The notes beneath the pieces are model-generated. The model was not told the DNA's origin. It searched no databases and was given only the letters and a program-made list of their open reading frames with translations. Positions 8,897-18,973 of a stretch of DNA of 64,000 nt are shown piece after piece (position 1 is the stretch's first letter; every line of letters starts with the position of its first letter). The stretch lies in NCBI RefSeq assembly GCF_019037185.1, contig NZ_JAHHXM010000002.1:1-64000 (forward strand). Direction: 5' to 3'. The stretch is from Oceanobacillus caeni. GTDB taxonomy: Bacteria > Bacillota > Bacilli > Bacillales > Amphibacillaceae. Made by a program: the position numbers and the translations under genes.

Positions 8897-9442
8897 TTAG
8901 ATAATAAATTTTATAAAATAATATAAAATGGCAAAAATCAGGCCAATAATACTTGCATATTTTAAATACTTTAACTGTTTTATATAACCCAAAAAGAACC
9001 AACAAATAAAATTTAATAAAATTGTAATATAGACAAAAAAATTACCACTTGCCAAAGTTTTTCCTAAATGAATACTAAACAAAAGCATAATAAATAAAGC
9101 GTTTACGAGAGCTACATGAGACAAATTGTTTGTATGTTTCTTTAAGGATTTAAAACACCATATTGCGTAAATAAGAAAAAGAAATAAAATCGTGAGTTGC
9201 AAAACATCTTCAAATCTCGTAAAATATATCACAAGAAAAGAAAACGGTAACAGTAACGTACATAGTACGAGTTGCAAAATTGGAATCACCGTTTGAAACG
9301 AGCTTGATTTAGAAAAATCATCGCTCTCTCCCTTCGTATACAATGCTAAAAGGTAATCGCAGTATGTATCGGGCAGCAATTTATTACGCTTCCAATAATT
9401 TATTTCATTAACAATGATATTGATACGATTGTTGTCAGGCAT
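8897..9442 (-). CDS. Unknown five-segment membrane protein
   Basis: Not recognised as a named family. The 181-residue protein has a soluble N-terminus (residues 1-48) with EINYWKRNKLLP and a YCDYLLALYTKGE block, a motif seen in some uncharacterised Bacillaceae membrane proteins, followed by five hydrophobic segments at about 50-72, 81-97, 108-126, 134-153 and 161-181. ATG start after GGGAAGGAC. It is between rpoD and cccA and may be read from rpoD. No catalytic residues are evident. Confidence 0.7.
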   Translation of the reverse strand: MPDNNRINIIVNEINYWKRNKLLPDTYCDYLLALYTKGESDDFSKSSSFQTVIPILQLVLCTLLLPFSFLVIYFTRFEDVLQLTILFLFLIYAIWCFKSLKKHTNNLSHVALVNALFIMLLFSIHLGKTLASGNFFVYITILLNFICWFFLGYIKQLKYLKYASIIGLIFAILYYFIKFII

Positions 9443-9524
9443 ATAAAGTCCTTCCCTGAAAAAACAAAATTAACAAAGAGAAGAGCCATTGAAAACTAAA
9501 GTCGTTTCCAATGACTACAACTAT

Positions 9525-10643
9525 TTAGTCCATAAAGTCTTTTAGTCGCTTACTGCGGCTAGGGTGTCTAAGTTTACGTAAAGCCTTAGCCTCAATTTGA
9601 CGGATACGTTCTCGAGTAACACCAAAAACTTTTCCTACTTCTTCAAGTGTTCGAGTACGTCCATCATCAAGACCAAAACGAAGTCGTAAAACATTCTCTT
9701 CTCTATCCGTAAGCGTATCAAGAACATCTTCTAATTGTTCTTTAAGAAGTTCATATGCAGCATGATCTGATGGCGAAATAGCTTCCTGATCTTCAATAAA
9801 ATCACCTAAATGGGAATCATCTTCTTCTCCAATAGGAGTTTCTAATGAAACAGGTTCCTGAGCAATCTTTAGAATCTCTCGGACTTTATCAGGTGCTAGT
9901 TCCATTTCTTCGCCGATTTCTTCTGGAGTTGGTTCCCTACCAAGATCTTGTAAAAGCGAACGTTGCACTCGAATTAATTTATTAATCGTTTCAACCATGT
10001 GAACTGGAATACGAATGGTTCTAGCTTGATCCGCAATTGCTCTAGTAATGGCCTGACGTATCCACCAAGTAGCATACGTACTAAATTTAAAACCTTTTCG
10101 ATAATCAAACTTTTCAACAGCTTTCATCAGACCCATGTTACCTTCTTGAATTAAATCGAGAAATAACATTCCACGTCCAACATATCTCTTAGCGATACTT
10201 ACAACCAGTCTTAAGTTAGCTTCAGCTAGTCTTCTTTTTGCTTCCTCATCGCCCTCTTCTATGCGGTTTGCAAGTTCAATCTCTTCTGCTGCGGAAAGTA
10301 AATTAACACGGCCAATTTCTTTCAAATACATTCTTACGGGATCATTTATTTTTATTCCAAGAGGTACACTTAAATCCTCTACATTGAATTCTTCTTCTTT
10401 AGCAATTTCCTTCATATTAGGATCATCTTCAGATTCACCTATTACTTCGACACCTTGTTCTTCCAATTGTTCATAGAACTCATCCATTTGATCTGATTCA
10501 ATCTCAAAATTAGATAAACGGTCCGCAACCTCTTCATATGCTAAAGTTCCCCGTTTTTTTCCTAATTCCATTAAACCCTCTTTAATTTGCTCAAGAGTTT
10601 GTTCAGTTTCTTTAATTTGTTGTGATTGTTCTTTATCAGCCAT
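9525..10643 (-). CDS. rpoD: RNA polymerase primary sigma factor SigA (RpoD)
   Basis: Housekeeping sigma factor, 372 residues (B. subtilis SigA: 371). Acidic region 1.1 (residues 1-95), region 1.2 [11 protein letters not shown] near 100, region 2.4 for the -10 element ([14 protein letters not shown] near 205), region 3, and region 4.2 helix-turn-helix for the -35 element ([20 protein letters not shown] near 335). Start ATG 10643 was chosen because AAGGAGGGGG precedes it and the product matches homologues; eight upstream codons are open but not translated. It follows dnaG by 32 nt, the conserved macromolecular synthesis operon. Confidence 0.97.
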   Translation of the reverse strand: MADKEQSQQIKETEQTLEQIKEGLMELGKKRGTLAYEEVADRLSNFEIESDQMDEFYEQLEEQGVEVIGESEDDPNMKEIAKEEEFNVEDLSVPLGIKINDPVRMYLKEIGRVNLLSAAEEIELANRIEEGDEEAKRRLAEANLRLVVSIAKRYVGRGMLFLDLIQEGNMGLMKAVEKFDYRKGFKFSTYATWWIRQAITRAIADQARTIRIPVHMVETINKLIRVQRSLLQDLGREPTPEEIGEEMELAPDKVREILKIAQEPVSLETPIGEEDDSHLGDFIEDQEAISPSDHAAYELLKEQLEDVLDTLTDREENVLRLRFGLDDGRTRTLEEVGKVFGVTRERIRQIEAKALRKLRHPSRSKRLKDFMD

Positions 10644-10675
10644 GAGTCCCCCTCCTTCCAATTCCATAGAAAAAA

Positions 10676-12499
10676 TTAATTTGTGCGTTTCGATTGCTTT
10701 TTAATTTCAATAATTTGCATTGCAATTTGGGCAGCTTTTAATGGATCACTTTGTTGTTCAGCTAATCTTTGTTCCTCTTTTAATGTTTGAATATGAACAT
10801 AATCATCATTTTGAACCTTAATAATTCGTATATAATCACTAATTTCTTGATCACTTATGTTCTCCAATGTAGGATACATGGCTATCTCTGATGCTAACTT
10901 TTGTAATTCAGGTTCTTTCAATCTTTCTATAAATAAACTAACATCTGCCTTATGACCCTCTTCATAAAAAGCATATAAATGAGTGGCAATGATTTTATGC
11001 ATATCTAAATTAAATCTTGCCCCTAAATCTTCCTGAACTTTTTCAGCAATTAATTCGTCTTGGAGCATGTAGGCCAATAACTTTCTTTCGGCATTTTGAT
11101 ATGCCGGTAATAGTTTCTTGTTGTTATGTTGAATATTTGCTCTATTATTATGACTGTATCCAGATGAATTATCCTTATTTCGAGATTGGTCTTTATATCT
11201 CCTTCTCTGGATTTCCACTTCTTCTGTAAGTGATTCCATAGAGATATTAAATTCATTATGAAGGTCCTTTAAATAATATTCTCTTTCGACCAAACTATTA
11301 ACGGTTGAAATTTCCCTTATTACTTTTTCTATATAATCAATGCGATCTCCTTCCACATGAAGATTATAATCTTTCTTCAGATATCGCATGTAAAAACTTA
11401 AGTAGGTTTCACTCGTATCCAATACTTTGTTTTGGAAAGCCTCTCCCCCATTAAGTTTTATATAACTATCTGGGTCTAAGCCTTCTTTTAAATTAGCTAT
11501 TTTGACTTGGCATCCTACACTTTGAAGTAATCGAACTGCTTTATATGTCGCTTCAAGTCCAGCTTTATCCCCGTCATAACAAACAACTACCGTATCAACA
11601 TATCGTTTTAATAATTTAGCCTGTGTTTCCGTTAATGCGGTACCTAATGTAGCAACTACATTTTTAATTCCTGCCTGATAAGCAGCAATAACATCCATAT
11701 ACCCTTCAAATAATATTACTTCATTTTCCTTACGAATATGTTTCTTTGCTAAATCAAAATTATATAAAATTTTTCCTTTTTGGAATAACTCACTTTCCGG
11801 ACTGTTCAAATATTTTGGTCCACCGTCTGCTAGTAATCTTCCTCCGAATGCTACGGTTTTGCCTAGGTGATTGCGAATAGGAAATATAATTCTTCCTCTA
11901 AATCGGTCAGTTACACTATTGTCATTTTGTAAAGAAAGTAAACCTTCTTTTACCAGTAAAGCTTGATTGAATCCCTTTTTCTTCAAAAACTCTGCGGTAA
12001 AACTTTTTGCAGTCGTAGCAAAACCTAACTGAAATTCATCAATTGCGTGATCATTTATTCCTCTTTCAATTAAATATTGATACCCTTCTTTACCATCCCT
12101 TGTATATCTCAATAAATGATGATATAGTTTCGTTAACCAATCATAAGCGGTTAATATATTTTGACTTTCTTGGGATATAGTAAACTCGTTTTGACTGCTT
12201 GTAATAGGAAGATTTATCCCACAACGCTCGGCCAAATGGGTGATTGCTTCAATAAAGGAAAACTTCTCCATTTCCATCATAAACGTAACGACGTTTCCAC
12301 CTTTTCCACAACCAAAACAATGGAAAATTTGTTTATCTTGTGTCACGGAAAAAGAAGGTGTCTTCTCACCATGGAATGGACAGAGACCAACAAAGTTTTT
12401 ACCTTGTTTTTTTAACTGTACATACTCTCCTATAACATCCACAATATCATTAGACTTACGAACTTCCTCAATCATTTCCTCTGGGATTTGATAGGCCAT
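10676..12499 (-). CDS. dnaG: DNA primase DnaG
   Basis: Makes RNA primers at the replication fork; 607 residues. Zinc-binding domain with [11 protein letters not shown] and HCFGCGKGG near residues 40-65; RNA polymerase core with the TOPRIM motifs FEGYMDV near 265 and DGDKAG near 310; C-terminal helicase-binding domain from about 450. Start ATG 12499 (M-AYQIPEE) follows GGTGG by 5 nt; an ATG 12 nt upstream has no ribosome site. Operon with rpoD downstream. yqxD, usually upstream in B. subtilis, is absent here. Confidence 0.96.
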   Translation of the reverse strand: MAYQIPEEMIEEVRKSNDIVDVIGEYVQLKKQGKNFVGLCPFHGEKTPSFSVTQDKQIFHCFGCGKGGNVVTFMMEMEKFSFIEAITHLAERCGINLPITSSQNEFTISQESQNILTAYDWLTKLYHHLLRYTRDGKEGYQYLIERGINDHAIDEFQLGFATTAKSFTAEFLKKKGFNQALLVKEGLLSLQNDNSVTDRFRGRIIFPIRNHLGKTVAFGGRLLADGGPKYLNSPESELFQKGKILYNFDLAKKHIRKENEVILFEGYMDVIAAYQAGIKNVVATLGTALTETQAKLLKRYVDTVVVCYDGDKAGLEATYKAVRLLQSVGCQVKIANLKEGLDPDSYIKLNGGEAFQNKVLDTSETYLSFYMRYLKKDYNLHVEGDRIDYIEKVIREISTVNSLVEREYYLKDLHNEFNISMESLTEEVEIQRRRYKDQSRNKDNSSGYSHNNRANIQHNNKKLLPAYQNAERKLLAYMLQDELIAEKVQEDLGARFNLDMHKIIATHLYAFYEEGHKADVSLFIERLKEPELQKLASEIAMYPTLENISDQEISDYIRIIKVQNDDYVHIQTLKEEQRLAEQQSDPLKAAQIAMQIIEIKKQSKRTN

Positions 12500-12823
12500 T
12501 TGAACCACCATACTTTAAGTATTCGACAAAAATTATAATATCCCTTCATATTTCGACATTTTTTTCTTAAAACTAGAAAAAAATTTCTACCCTAGTTGAG
12601 TGAATAATGAAAGGATAGTAAATAATCTATAAGGAATCCCTTTAATTGACTTATAATATATTTCTACATAATCTTGTAAGATTCCTTCTTTATCATAGAT
12701 GTTTTATTTTTCAGAATATGTCTAAGTAAACTAACATTACTATATATCTTTACACAAATTATTATTATAATACAATTTCAATAGAATTTCTATAAAAATC
12801 TTTAACTTTTTTTAAATCAGAAG
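12500..12823. other. AT-rich spacer upstream of dnaG
   Basis: About 320 nt without a gene. I see no family A or B repeat. AAGGAATC near 12631 and GATTCCTT near 12680 form a distant inverted pair. Possible -10 boxes TATAAT/TATTATAAT near 12770 (minus strand) lack a clear -35, so the dnaG promoter is probably here but not pinned down. Confidence 0.5.
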
Positions 12824-12862
12824 AAAAACATTCTACAACCGCCATGTGAGTAGAATGTTTTT
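12824..12862 (-). terminator. Terminator of the ccpN-ppsR pair
   Basis: Perfect 13-bp arms AAAAACATTCTAC and GTAGAATGTTTTT around a 13-nt loop, just after the ppsR stop, with flanking T residues on the minus strand. Confidence 0.88.
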
Positions 12863-12881
12863 CATCAATTATTTATTATCA

Positions 12882-13685
12882 TTACTTGTGGATCTTTTGT
12901 AAAATCACATTTGCAGTTTCTTCAACTGCTTTATTAGAGACGTCTATTACGTTACAACCTATTCTTTCCACTATTTTATTAAAATAGTCAAGTTCTTGAG
13001 AAATTCTATCAATATTTGCATATGTTGCTTGATTTCCCAAACCTAATGCTTTTAAACGTTCTTTTCTAATTTCATTAAGTTTTTCTGGTCGGATTCTTAA
13101 ACCGATGCATTTGGCTGGATCCACCTCGAACAATTCTTCTGGCGGATCTACCTCAGGTACAATTGGTACATTGGCAACCTTTAATCTTTTATGAGCTAAA
13201 TATTGTGACAGTGGAGTTTTGGAAGTACGTGAAACCCCGATGAGTATAATGTCGGCTCTTGCAATCCCTCGTGGATCTCTACCATCATCATATTTCACAG
13301 CGAACTCTATTGCCTCTACTCGTTTAAAATAATCTTCATCAAGTTTATGAACTAATCCAGCTTCTAGTCTAGGCTCTTTTTTAAAAACACGTTCCATCGC
13401 GCTAATCATGGGTCCCATAATATCAATTGCTTCTATTTTTAGCTTTCTTGCTTGATCATTTAAATAATTTCTTAATGTTGGATTAACCAAAGTAAAACCG
13501 ATTAGGCCATTATTTTCTATGGCTAATTGTAACGTTTCGTCAATGGTTTGTTGATCTTCTACATACGGAATCCGTGAAATTTTATAATCTTGACTATTAA
13601 ATTGACTTAAACCTGCTTTCACTACTAATTCAGCAGTTTCCCCAACAGAATCCGATATAACATAAACAAGTCGTTCGGAACTCAT
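12882..13685 (-). CDS. ppsR: Pyruvate, phosphate dikinase regulatory protein (bifunctional kinase/phosphorylase)
   Basis: A 267-residue DUF299/YqfL family protein (UPF0085) that in relatives adds and removes phosphate on pyruvate phosphate dikinase or PEP synthase using ADP. N-terminal SDSVGETAE near 12 and P-loop [15 protein letters not shown] near 148 are visible. Start ATG 13685 has GGAGAGGT 4 nt upstream; an ATG 18 nt earlier has none. Only 23 nt behind ccpN, which in B. subtilis co-transcribes with it and controls gluconeogenesis. The target enzyme is not in the window. Confidence 0.9.
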   Translation of the reverse strand: MSSERLVYVISDSVGETAELVVKAGLSQFNSQDYKISRIPYVEDQQTIDETLQLAIENNGLIGFTLVNPTLRNYLNDQARKLKIEAIDIMGPMISAMERVFKKEPRLEAGLVHKLDEDYFKRVEAIEFAVKYDDGRDPRGIARADIILIGVSRTSKTPLSQYLAHKRLKVANVPIVPEVDPPEELFEVDPAKCIGLRIRPEKLNEIRKERLKALGLGNQATYANIDRISQELDYFNKIVERIGCNVIDVSNKAVEETANVILQKIHK

Positions 13686-13708
13686 AACTACCTCTCCATT
13701 CATACAAA

Positions 13709-14338
13709 TTAAACAATTTTTGCTGAAGCGAGCTCAACAAAAACTCTTGTAATCGTTGTTTTTGTTACTCTTCCAACAACTGTTAAGCCTTTTTCATCGT
13801 CTTTTACTACTGGCATTCCATCAATTTGTTTATTGATTAGTTTCTGCGCAACATCGATTAAAGAATCATCTTTTCGACAAACCGTAATGTTAGGCATCCT
13901 CGTCATAATTATGTGGACAGCTACACTGTTAAGATCTTGTTGTCCAATGCTTGCGCGTAATAAATCCTTTCGAGACAAAACACCAGATAAGCAACCTTTT
14001 TCATTTAGTACAAATAGGGTTCCGACATCTTCTAGAAACATCGTAGAAATTGCATCATAAACAGAAACATCTTCTTTTACGACAATAGGAATTTGTAGAA
14101 ATTCAGCTACTTTATATTTCTTTATTTTCTCTGATAATAATTCAAATCCAGTTTTGCCTGTGTAAAAATAACCTACTCTCGGTCTTGCATCGAGAAATCC
14201 GGACATTGTTAAAATGGCTAAGTCTGGACGTAATGTTGCGCGAGTTAAGCTTAACTTTTCCGCAATATTTTCTCCGGTTATTGGGCCATTTTCTTTAACT
14301 ATCTCAATAATCTCCTCTTGCCTTTTCGATAATTCCAC
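13709..14338 (-). CDS. ccpN: Transcriptional repressor CcpN (CBS-domain)
   Basis: A 209-residue DeoR-like winged-helix regulator fused to a CBS pair. HTH residues about 8-55 ([18 protein letters not shown]), CBS domains at about 78-140 and 142-205. In B. subtilis CcpN represses gluconeogenic genes (gapB, pckA) and the small RNA sr1 on glucose, sensing ATP/ADP. GTG start after GGTGGTGAAAGG. Leads an operon with ppsR, the same as in B. subtilis. A TATAAT with TTCCCT 17 nt upstream near 14375 could be its promoter. Confidence 0.9.
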   Translation of the reverse strand: MELSKRQEEIIEIVKENGPITGENIAEKLSLTRATLRPDLAILTMSGFLDARPRVGYFYTGKTGFELLSEKIKKYKVAEFLQIPIVVKEDVSVYDAISTMFLEDVGTLFVLNEKGCLSGVLSRKDLLRASIGQQDLNSVAVHIIMTRMPNITVCRKDDSLIDVAQKLINKQIDGMPVVKDDEKGLTVVGRVTKTTITRVFVELASAKIV

Positions 14339-14514
14339 CCTTTCACCACCTTACTAATAAAAAAACACACTAATAAGAATAATTATATACTATTTAAAAT
14401 AGAAAGGGAATTTAGGTTATCATTAATTCACTAAGAAAGTCTAAATTAAATATTTTCTTAAGAAAGACAGGCAGGCGTTGCGTTCTTAGCCTGTAAGAGC
14501 ACTGCCGCCTTTAT

Positions 14515-16599
14515 TTATTGATGTTGTTTCCACTCAATTAATGTTAATTCAGCGTAATTTTTAATCATATTTGCAATATGATTCACTAATGCCAAACGAT
14601 TATTTCGGACATTGTCATCATCAGCCATTACCATATTGTTATCGAAGAAATCATGTATTGGATTGGATAAATGACTTAATTGTAATAACGCCCCATCCGC
14701 ATCAAAGTTGTTTAAAGCGTGATTGTAATCTGTAACAATATTTTGGTACGTTTCAAATAAAACTTTTTCAGACTCTGTTTCAAACAACTTTGTATCAATA
14801 TTCATATTTTCCGTTTTGCCAGCTAAGTTTAGTACTCGCACTAATGCTTCTTCAATCGATTTGAAGTTTGGATCATTTCGTTTTTCGGATAGTACTCTTG
14901 CTTTTTTCTCTGTAAATACATAAACACCAATTCCATTATCTGTTACAGCTTGAATGACATCAGACTCAACATTGTTTTCTTTTAATAGATAAGAAGCACG
15001 ATGTTGGAAAAACTCTTTTAATGTGTGTGTAACTTCTGCTTTATCATGAATTTCAATTTCAGTATTTTTATAGGTAGATTTAGCTATTTCTAGAAGAGAT
15101 TCTAAAGAAATGTTCCATTTTTTATCGCTTAAAATCCGTAATATTCCTGTAGCTTGTCGACGTAAACCATAAGGATCTTGAGAACCAGTTGGTACTAAAC
15201 CAATTAAAATACAACCTACAATGGTATCTAATTTATCAGCTATACTAACAATGGATCCTATTTGAGTTTCTGGTAAATCTCCGTTAGCCTGTTTTGGTAA
15301 ATAATGTTCTCTTATCGCCTTAGCTATTTCTTCATCTTCACCAAAAATAGTGGCATATTTTTCTCCAATAATTCCTTGAAGTTCTGTAAATTCATCTACC
15401 ATATTCGTCATTAAATCAAATTTGCTAATTTCAGCTACCCTGATTGCTTTATTCATCGTTATTTCATCCAGATGCAATTCATTACAAATCTCTTTTGTAA
15501 GGGAAACAACACGATTAACTTTATCCGAATAGGTTCCTAATTTTTCTTGGAAAACAACACGTTGTAATTTCTCTAAATAGAAATCAATAGATTGTTTTTG
15601 GTCTTCTTCATAGAAAAATTCAGCATCTGATAATCTAGCACGCAGTACCTTTTCATTTCCTTTAACTACTGTGGAAATGGATTGGTTATCCCCGTTTCGA
15701 ACACCTATGAATTTTGCTAATAATTCATTGTCATTAGACATGACAGGAAAATATCTTTGATGTTCTTTCATAGAAGTAATTAATACTTCAGACGGCAATT
15801 TTAAGTATTCTTCCTCAAATGATCCTACAAATACGGTAGGATACTCTACTAAATTACGTACCTCATTTAAAAGGTCTTTATCAATGGGAATCATAACATT
15901 CTCTTTTTCTTCCATGTTCTTTATTTGATCTAGTATCATTTGTTCACGTTCATTTGAATCCACAATCACATATTCTTCACGTAATAAAGATTCATATTGT
16001 TGTGGTTCTTGGATAGTTATTTCATTTCCTAGGAACCTGTGACCAAATGTTTTATTACCTGTTTTAACTGTCGCCACCTCAAACGGAACCACTTCCTCAC
16101 CGTATAGTGCAACAAGCCAACGAATAGGACGAGCATATCTCATTGTTTGCGTAGACCATCGCATATTCTTTCCAAACTGAATGGACGTGATTATATTTTT
16201 AAATTCTGGAAGTAATTCGAAGGTTTTTTGACCTTCAATATGTTTTTTCACGTAGATATAAGAGATCCCATTAACTTCTTTAAAATAAATATCGTCTACC
16301 GTTTTTCCTTGACTTTTTGTAAAGCCAATAGCTGCTTTCGTCCAATTGCCTTCTGAATCTTTTGCGATACTTTCGGATGGACCTTTCACTTCTTCTTCAA
16401 CACTTTCTTGAAATTCTTCCATGTTTTGAACTAAAACAGCTAATCTTCTTGGGGTAGAATATGTTTTAATATTATCTGAGGAGATGCGTAAATCCGTTAA
16501 CCATTTTGCTGTTTTTTCATATAATTGCTTTTCAGCATCATCAATAAAGCGAGCGGGTAATTCCTCTAAACCAATTTCAAATAATACATTTTTCGCCAT
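14515..16599 (-). CDS. glyS: Glycyl-tRNA synthetase beta subunit
   Basis: 694-residue beta chain of the alpha2-beta2 glycyl-tRNA synthetase, involved in tRNA recognition. N-terminal LFEIGLEELPARF, GPSESIAKD, MRWSTQTMRYARPIRWLVAL near 160 and RADFY-like/HD domain block (VGCILIGLVPTGSQDPYGLRR, split around residues 470-490) are family hallmarks; the C-terminal DALR anticodon domain covers about 590-690. ATG directly after the glyQ stop (TAAATG), with AAGGAGGAG in glyQ, so the two are translationally coupled. Expressed through the upstream glycine T-box. Confidence 0.95.
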   Translation of the reverse strand: MAKNVLFEIGLEELPARFIDDAEKQLYEKTAKWLTDLRISSDNIKTYSTPRRLAVLVQNMEEFQESVEEEVKGPSESIAKDSEGNWTKAAIGFTKSQGKTVDDIYFKEVNGISYIYVKKHIEGQKTFELLPEFKNIITSIQFGKNMRWSTQTMRYARPIRWLVALYGEEVVPFEVATVKTGNKTFGHRFLGNEITIQEPQQYESLLREEYVIVDSNEREQMILDQIKNMEEKENVMIPIDKDLLNEVRNLVEYPTVFVGSFEEEYLKLPSEVLITSMKEHQRYFPVMSNDNELLAKFIGVRNGDNQSISTVVKGNEKVLRARLSDAEFFYEEDQKQSIDFYLEKLQRVVFQEKLGTYSDKVNRVVSLTKEICNELHLDEITMNKAIRVAEISKFDLMTNMVDEFTELQGIIGEKYATIFGEDEEIAKAIREHYLPKQANGDLPETQIGSIVSIADKLDTIVGCILIGLVPTGSQDPYGLRRQATGILRILSDKKWNISLESLLEIAKSTYKNTEIEIHDKAEVTHTLKEFFQHRASYLLKENNVESDVIQAVTDNGIGVYVFTEKKARVLSEKRNDPNFKSIEEALVRVLNLAGKTENMNIDTKLFETESEKVLFETYQNIVTDYNHALNNFDADGALLQLSHLSNPIHDFFDNNMVMADDDNVRNNRLALVNHIANMIKNYAELTLIEWKQHQ

Positions 16600-17478
16600 T
16601 TATTTCTCCTCCTTCTTTAGCATAGGAAATCCAAGACGTTCACGTTCAGCAACATATGCTTTCGCAATTTTTCGTGCCAAATTACGAATTCGTGAAATAT
16701 AACCTGTACGTTCCGTTACAGAAATGACCCCTTTTGCATCTAATAAATTAAAAGTATGGGAACATTTTAGTACATAGTCGTAAGCTGGAAAGACAAGTCC
16801 TTTTTCCATTGTTGCTTTTGCTTCTTTCTCATACATCGTAAACAAATCGAATAACATTTCTGTATTGGATTCTTCAAACGTATATTTAGAATGTTCGAAC
16901 TCAGGCTGATAAAAAATATCGTGAACCGTAACACCATTATTCCATTCGAGTTCAAATACGTTTTCTTTATTTTGAATGTAAGAAGCTAATCTTTCTATCC
17001 CATAGGTTAACTCTACAGCAACTGGATTTGCTTCTAAACCGCCAATTTGCTGAAAATAAGTGAACTGGGTAATCTCCATTCCATCAAGCCATACTTCCCA
17101 TCCTAAACCAGCAGCACCTAATGTAGGATTTTCCCAATTATCTTCAACGAAACGAATATCATGTTCTAATGGATTAATACCTAATGCTTTTAAAGAGTCT
17201 AAATATAACTCTTGGATATTATCGGGAGATGGTTTCATAATGACTTGGAATTGATGGTGTTGGTACAATCTATTTGGATTTTCACCATAGCGACCATCAT
17301 CGGGTCTCCTGGATGGTTCCACATAAGCTACGTTCCAAGGCTCTGGCCCTAAACTTCTAAGTAAAGTCATTGGAGACATGGTTCCTGCACCTTTTTCTAC
17401 ATCATAAGCCTGCATTAAAATACAATTCTGATTCGACCAATATTTTTGAAGCGTTAATATCATATTCTGGATATTCAT
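16600..17478 (-). CDS. glyQ: Glycyl-tRNA synthetase alpha subunit
   Basis: 292-residue catalytic chain that activates glycine. The class II core is visible: [14 protein letters not shown] near 24, [16 protein letters not shown] near 58 (split across motif 2), QHHQFQVI near 75, and IERLASY near 178 (motif 3). ATG after TAGGAGGAATGAATCGAT. First gene of the glyQS pair, placed right after a T-box leader with a glycine specifier, so it is induced when tRNA-Gly is uncharged. Confidence 0.96.
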   Translation of the reverse strand: MNIQNMILTLQKYWSNQNCILMQAYDVEKGAGTMSPMTLLRSLGPEPWNVAYVEPSRRPDDGRYGENPNRLYQHHQFQVIMKPSPDNIQELYLDSLKALGINPLEHDIRFVEDNWENPTLGAAGLGWEVWLDGMEITQFTYFQQIGGLEANPVAVELTYGIERLASYIQNKENVFELEWNNGVTVHDIFYQPEFEHSKYTFEESNTEMLFDLFTMYEKEAKATMEKGLVFPAYDYVLKCSHTFNLLDAKGVISVTERTGYISRIRNLARKIAKAYVAERERLGFPMLKKEEK

Positions 17479-17510
17479 ATCGATTCATTCCTCCTAAAAT
17501 TAGTAAAATT

Positions 17511-17555
17511 AAAAGCCGTCCCTATGCCTTATTCATAAGACATAGGGACGGCTTT
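17511..17555 (-). terminator. Attenuator terminator of the glyQS T-box
   Basis: 17-bp near-perfect stem with a short AT loop and trailing T residues; the antiterminator form uses the overlapping T-box sequence. Confidence 0.92.
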
Positions 17556-17730
17556 CACCGCGGTTCCACCCTATTTGCTCAAACGTTTGAGCCACTTTAT
17601 AAAAATGCTCCGGAGCGCCTTTCTCTGTACCCCTATTATCCAGCTTACACCAACCTGGACTCGCTTAAAATAGGCGATAACAGATACTCCTCTCCATCTC
17701 TGCACGATTCACTTTTTTATCGAATTATGT
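17511..17730 (-). promoter_or_regulatory. Glycine T-box riboswitch (glyQS leader)
   Basis: The minus-strand leader holds all T-box landmarks: the conserved T-box AGGGTGGAACCGCGG (17558-17572), which pairs with the uncharged tRNA 3' end, a competing terminator with arms AAAGCCGTCCCTATG and CATAGGGACGGCTTT (17511-17555) followed by T residues, and a Stem I with GGC in the specifier position (GAAAGGCGC near 17616), the glycine codon. It controls glyQ-glyS downstream. Confidence 0.95.
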
Positions 17731-17734
17731 ACAA

Positions 17735-17763
17735 ATCATACTGTATCATGATAAACTTGTCAA
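17735..17763 (-). promoter_or_regulatory. Sigma A promoter of glyQS
   Basis: Minus strand: perfect -35 TTGACA (17758-17763), 17-nt spacer, and -10 TATGAT (17735-17740). It starts just before the T-box leader, inside the 5' side of recO's 3' neighbour spacer. Confidence 0.85.
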
Positions 17764-17774
17764 CTTTCACCGAA

Positions 17775-18518
17775 TTATTTCAACAAATCCAATTGGTTTA
17801 AAAATTTTCTTGCCTTGATATAGTATCCACCATAACGATCATAGTAATTATCTAGAATTTGTCTCATTATATTTTTATTTTCATCCTTAACTGAGATATT
17901 ATTCACTCTTTCCAACCCGATTTCGGAAAAAATGTATAGTAGTTTAGGCAATGGTTTGGGTAGAAAAGTTGATTCTGGATCTATATGTCTGCAACGAGAA
18001 CATAATAGACCTCCTTCGTTTATAGAAAAAGCAACAAGTTCCTCTTTTCTGCCGCAATTGACACAACTGTCTACCTTTGGTGCAAATCCACCTTTTTTAT
18101 ATAATTTCATTTCATACATAATAACAGGTATCTCACAAGCCTCATTTTCTGCAATATAATCCATTGTATGTTGTAATTGCTCAAAAATATAGGGCTCACC
18201 TTGTCGATCTTCCAATATTTTATCTGTTAACTCCATAACATAAGCAGTATAGGCCGTCTTTATAATATCTTCACGAATAGAACGATTTGAATTAATAATT
18301 TCGCCCTGTTGAATGGTACTTAAACCTTTGTTAACGTAAATAAAAAATTGGGCAAATATGAATGGCTGGGTCACCGCAGCCATTCTACTTTTTGGCTTTT
18401 TTGCACCTCTGGCCAATGCAGTAATTTTTCCAAACTTCTTACTAAAAATGGTTACTATTCTATGTGTTTCGCCATAATCTTTGGATTTCATTATAATTCC
18501 ATTAATTTTTTCAAGCAT
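17775..18518 (-). CDS. recO: DNA repair protein RecO
   Basis: 247 residues. RecO loads RecA in the RecFOR recombination pathway. N-terminal OB fold (residues 1-80: LEKINGIIMKSKDYGE), helical middle, and a zinc finger CVNCGRKEE...CSRCRH near residues 146-170. ATG after GGTGAATTGAT. Follows yqzL and precedes glyQS; its stop is close to the -35 box of the glyQS promoter. Same order as in B. subtilis (era-yqzL-recO). Confidence 0.94.
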   Translation of the reverse strand: MLEKINGIIMKSKDYGETHRIVTIFSKKFGKITALARGAKKPKSRMAAVTQPFIFAQFFIYVNKGLSTIQQGEIINSNRSIREDIIKTAYTAYVMELTDKILEDRQGEPYIFEQLQHTMDYIAENEACEIPVIMYEMKLYKKGGFAPKVDSCVNCGRKEELVAFSINEGGLLCSRCRHIDPESTFLPKPLPKLLYIFSEIGLERVNNISVKDENKNIMRQILDNYYDRYGGYYIKARKFLNQLDLLK

Positions 18519-18575
18519 ATCAATTCACCATCTCCAAATAGATATGCCGAGAACGGATCTAAAACTAAGGTTACA

Positions 18576-18725
18576 TTATAAATTCGATTCTAACGATGAT
18601 TCTTTATCGTTTTCCATTTGACCGAATTCATTAGAATCATGCTGGTCGTTTTCTAGCTCCTTAAACAATAAATACGATTCAATACTTCCAGTTTCTTTAA
18701 AGAGTTTCCATGTAAGGTCAATCAC
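18576..18725 (-). CDS. yqzL: YqzL family small protein
   Basis: A 49-residue ORF read directly from the sequence. It begins with GTG after AAGGTGGT and encodes a protein whose first part, M-IDLTWKLFKETG followed by SIESYLLFKELE, closely matches the YqzL family (B. subtilis version about 47 residues, starting MLDFTWKVF). The C-terminal half is acidic and less conserved. It is between era and recO, exactly where yqzL sits in B. subtilis. Function unknown; probably co-transcribed with recO. Confidence 0.88.
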   Translation of the reverse strand: MIDLTWKLFKETGSIESYLLFKELENDQHDSNEFGQMENDKESSLESNL

Positions 18726-18819
18726 GAAAAAAACCACCTTTCAGTAAGTTTGTGATAATGTAACGTATACTTAGGTTGACCCAGACTCAAACAATCATAA
18801 GTATTAAAATTTACCATGT

Positions 18820-18962
18820 ATAAGGTCGTTCAAAAAGACCGGTGAAAATGACACTTCGGTACTAACGATACTCATTGGCAAGACTCATCGCTATGTGTAG
18901 GGCTAGCGTGGCAATAGCATGTAGCGCATTTTGCCGATCTCGGCCCTTTTTGAACGCGCGTT
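18820..18962. mobile_element. MITE-like element between yqzL and era
   Basis: About 140 bp bounded by perfect 11-bp terminal inverted repeats CGTTCAAAAAG (18827-18837) and CTTTTTGAACG (18946-18956), with the similarity extending a few more bases (ACCGG against CGGCC). There is no coding frame. TTTACCA occurs on both sides (near 18811 and 18961) and might be a target duplication. The GC-richer, structured interior differs from the surrounding AT-rich spacer. No transposase is nearby. Confidence 0.7.
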
Positions 18963-18973
18963 TACCAATTCAA

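Noticed and set aside
9487-9513. Stem CATTGGAAAC / GTTTTCAATG after rpoD as a terminator
   Set aside because: The stem is real but there is no T-run after it on the minus strand, so termination there cannot be supported.
12500-12823. A hidden small gene or yqxD remnant before dnaG
   Set aside because: No frame of useful length with a ribosome site, and no YqxD-like residues, could be found on either strand.
14461-14513. glyS terminator from the GGCAGGCG / GCCGCC region
   Set aside because: Pairing is imperfect and the T-run is interrupted; it may be a weak hairpin but was not listed.
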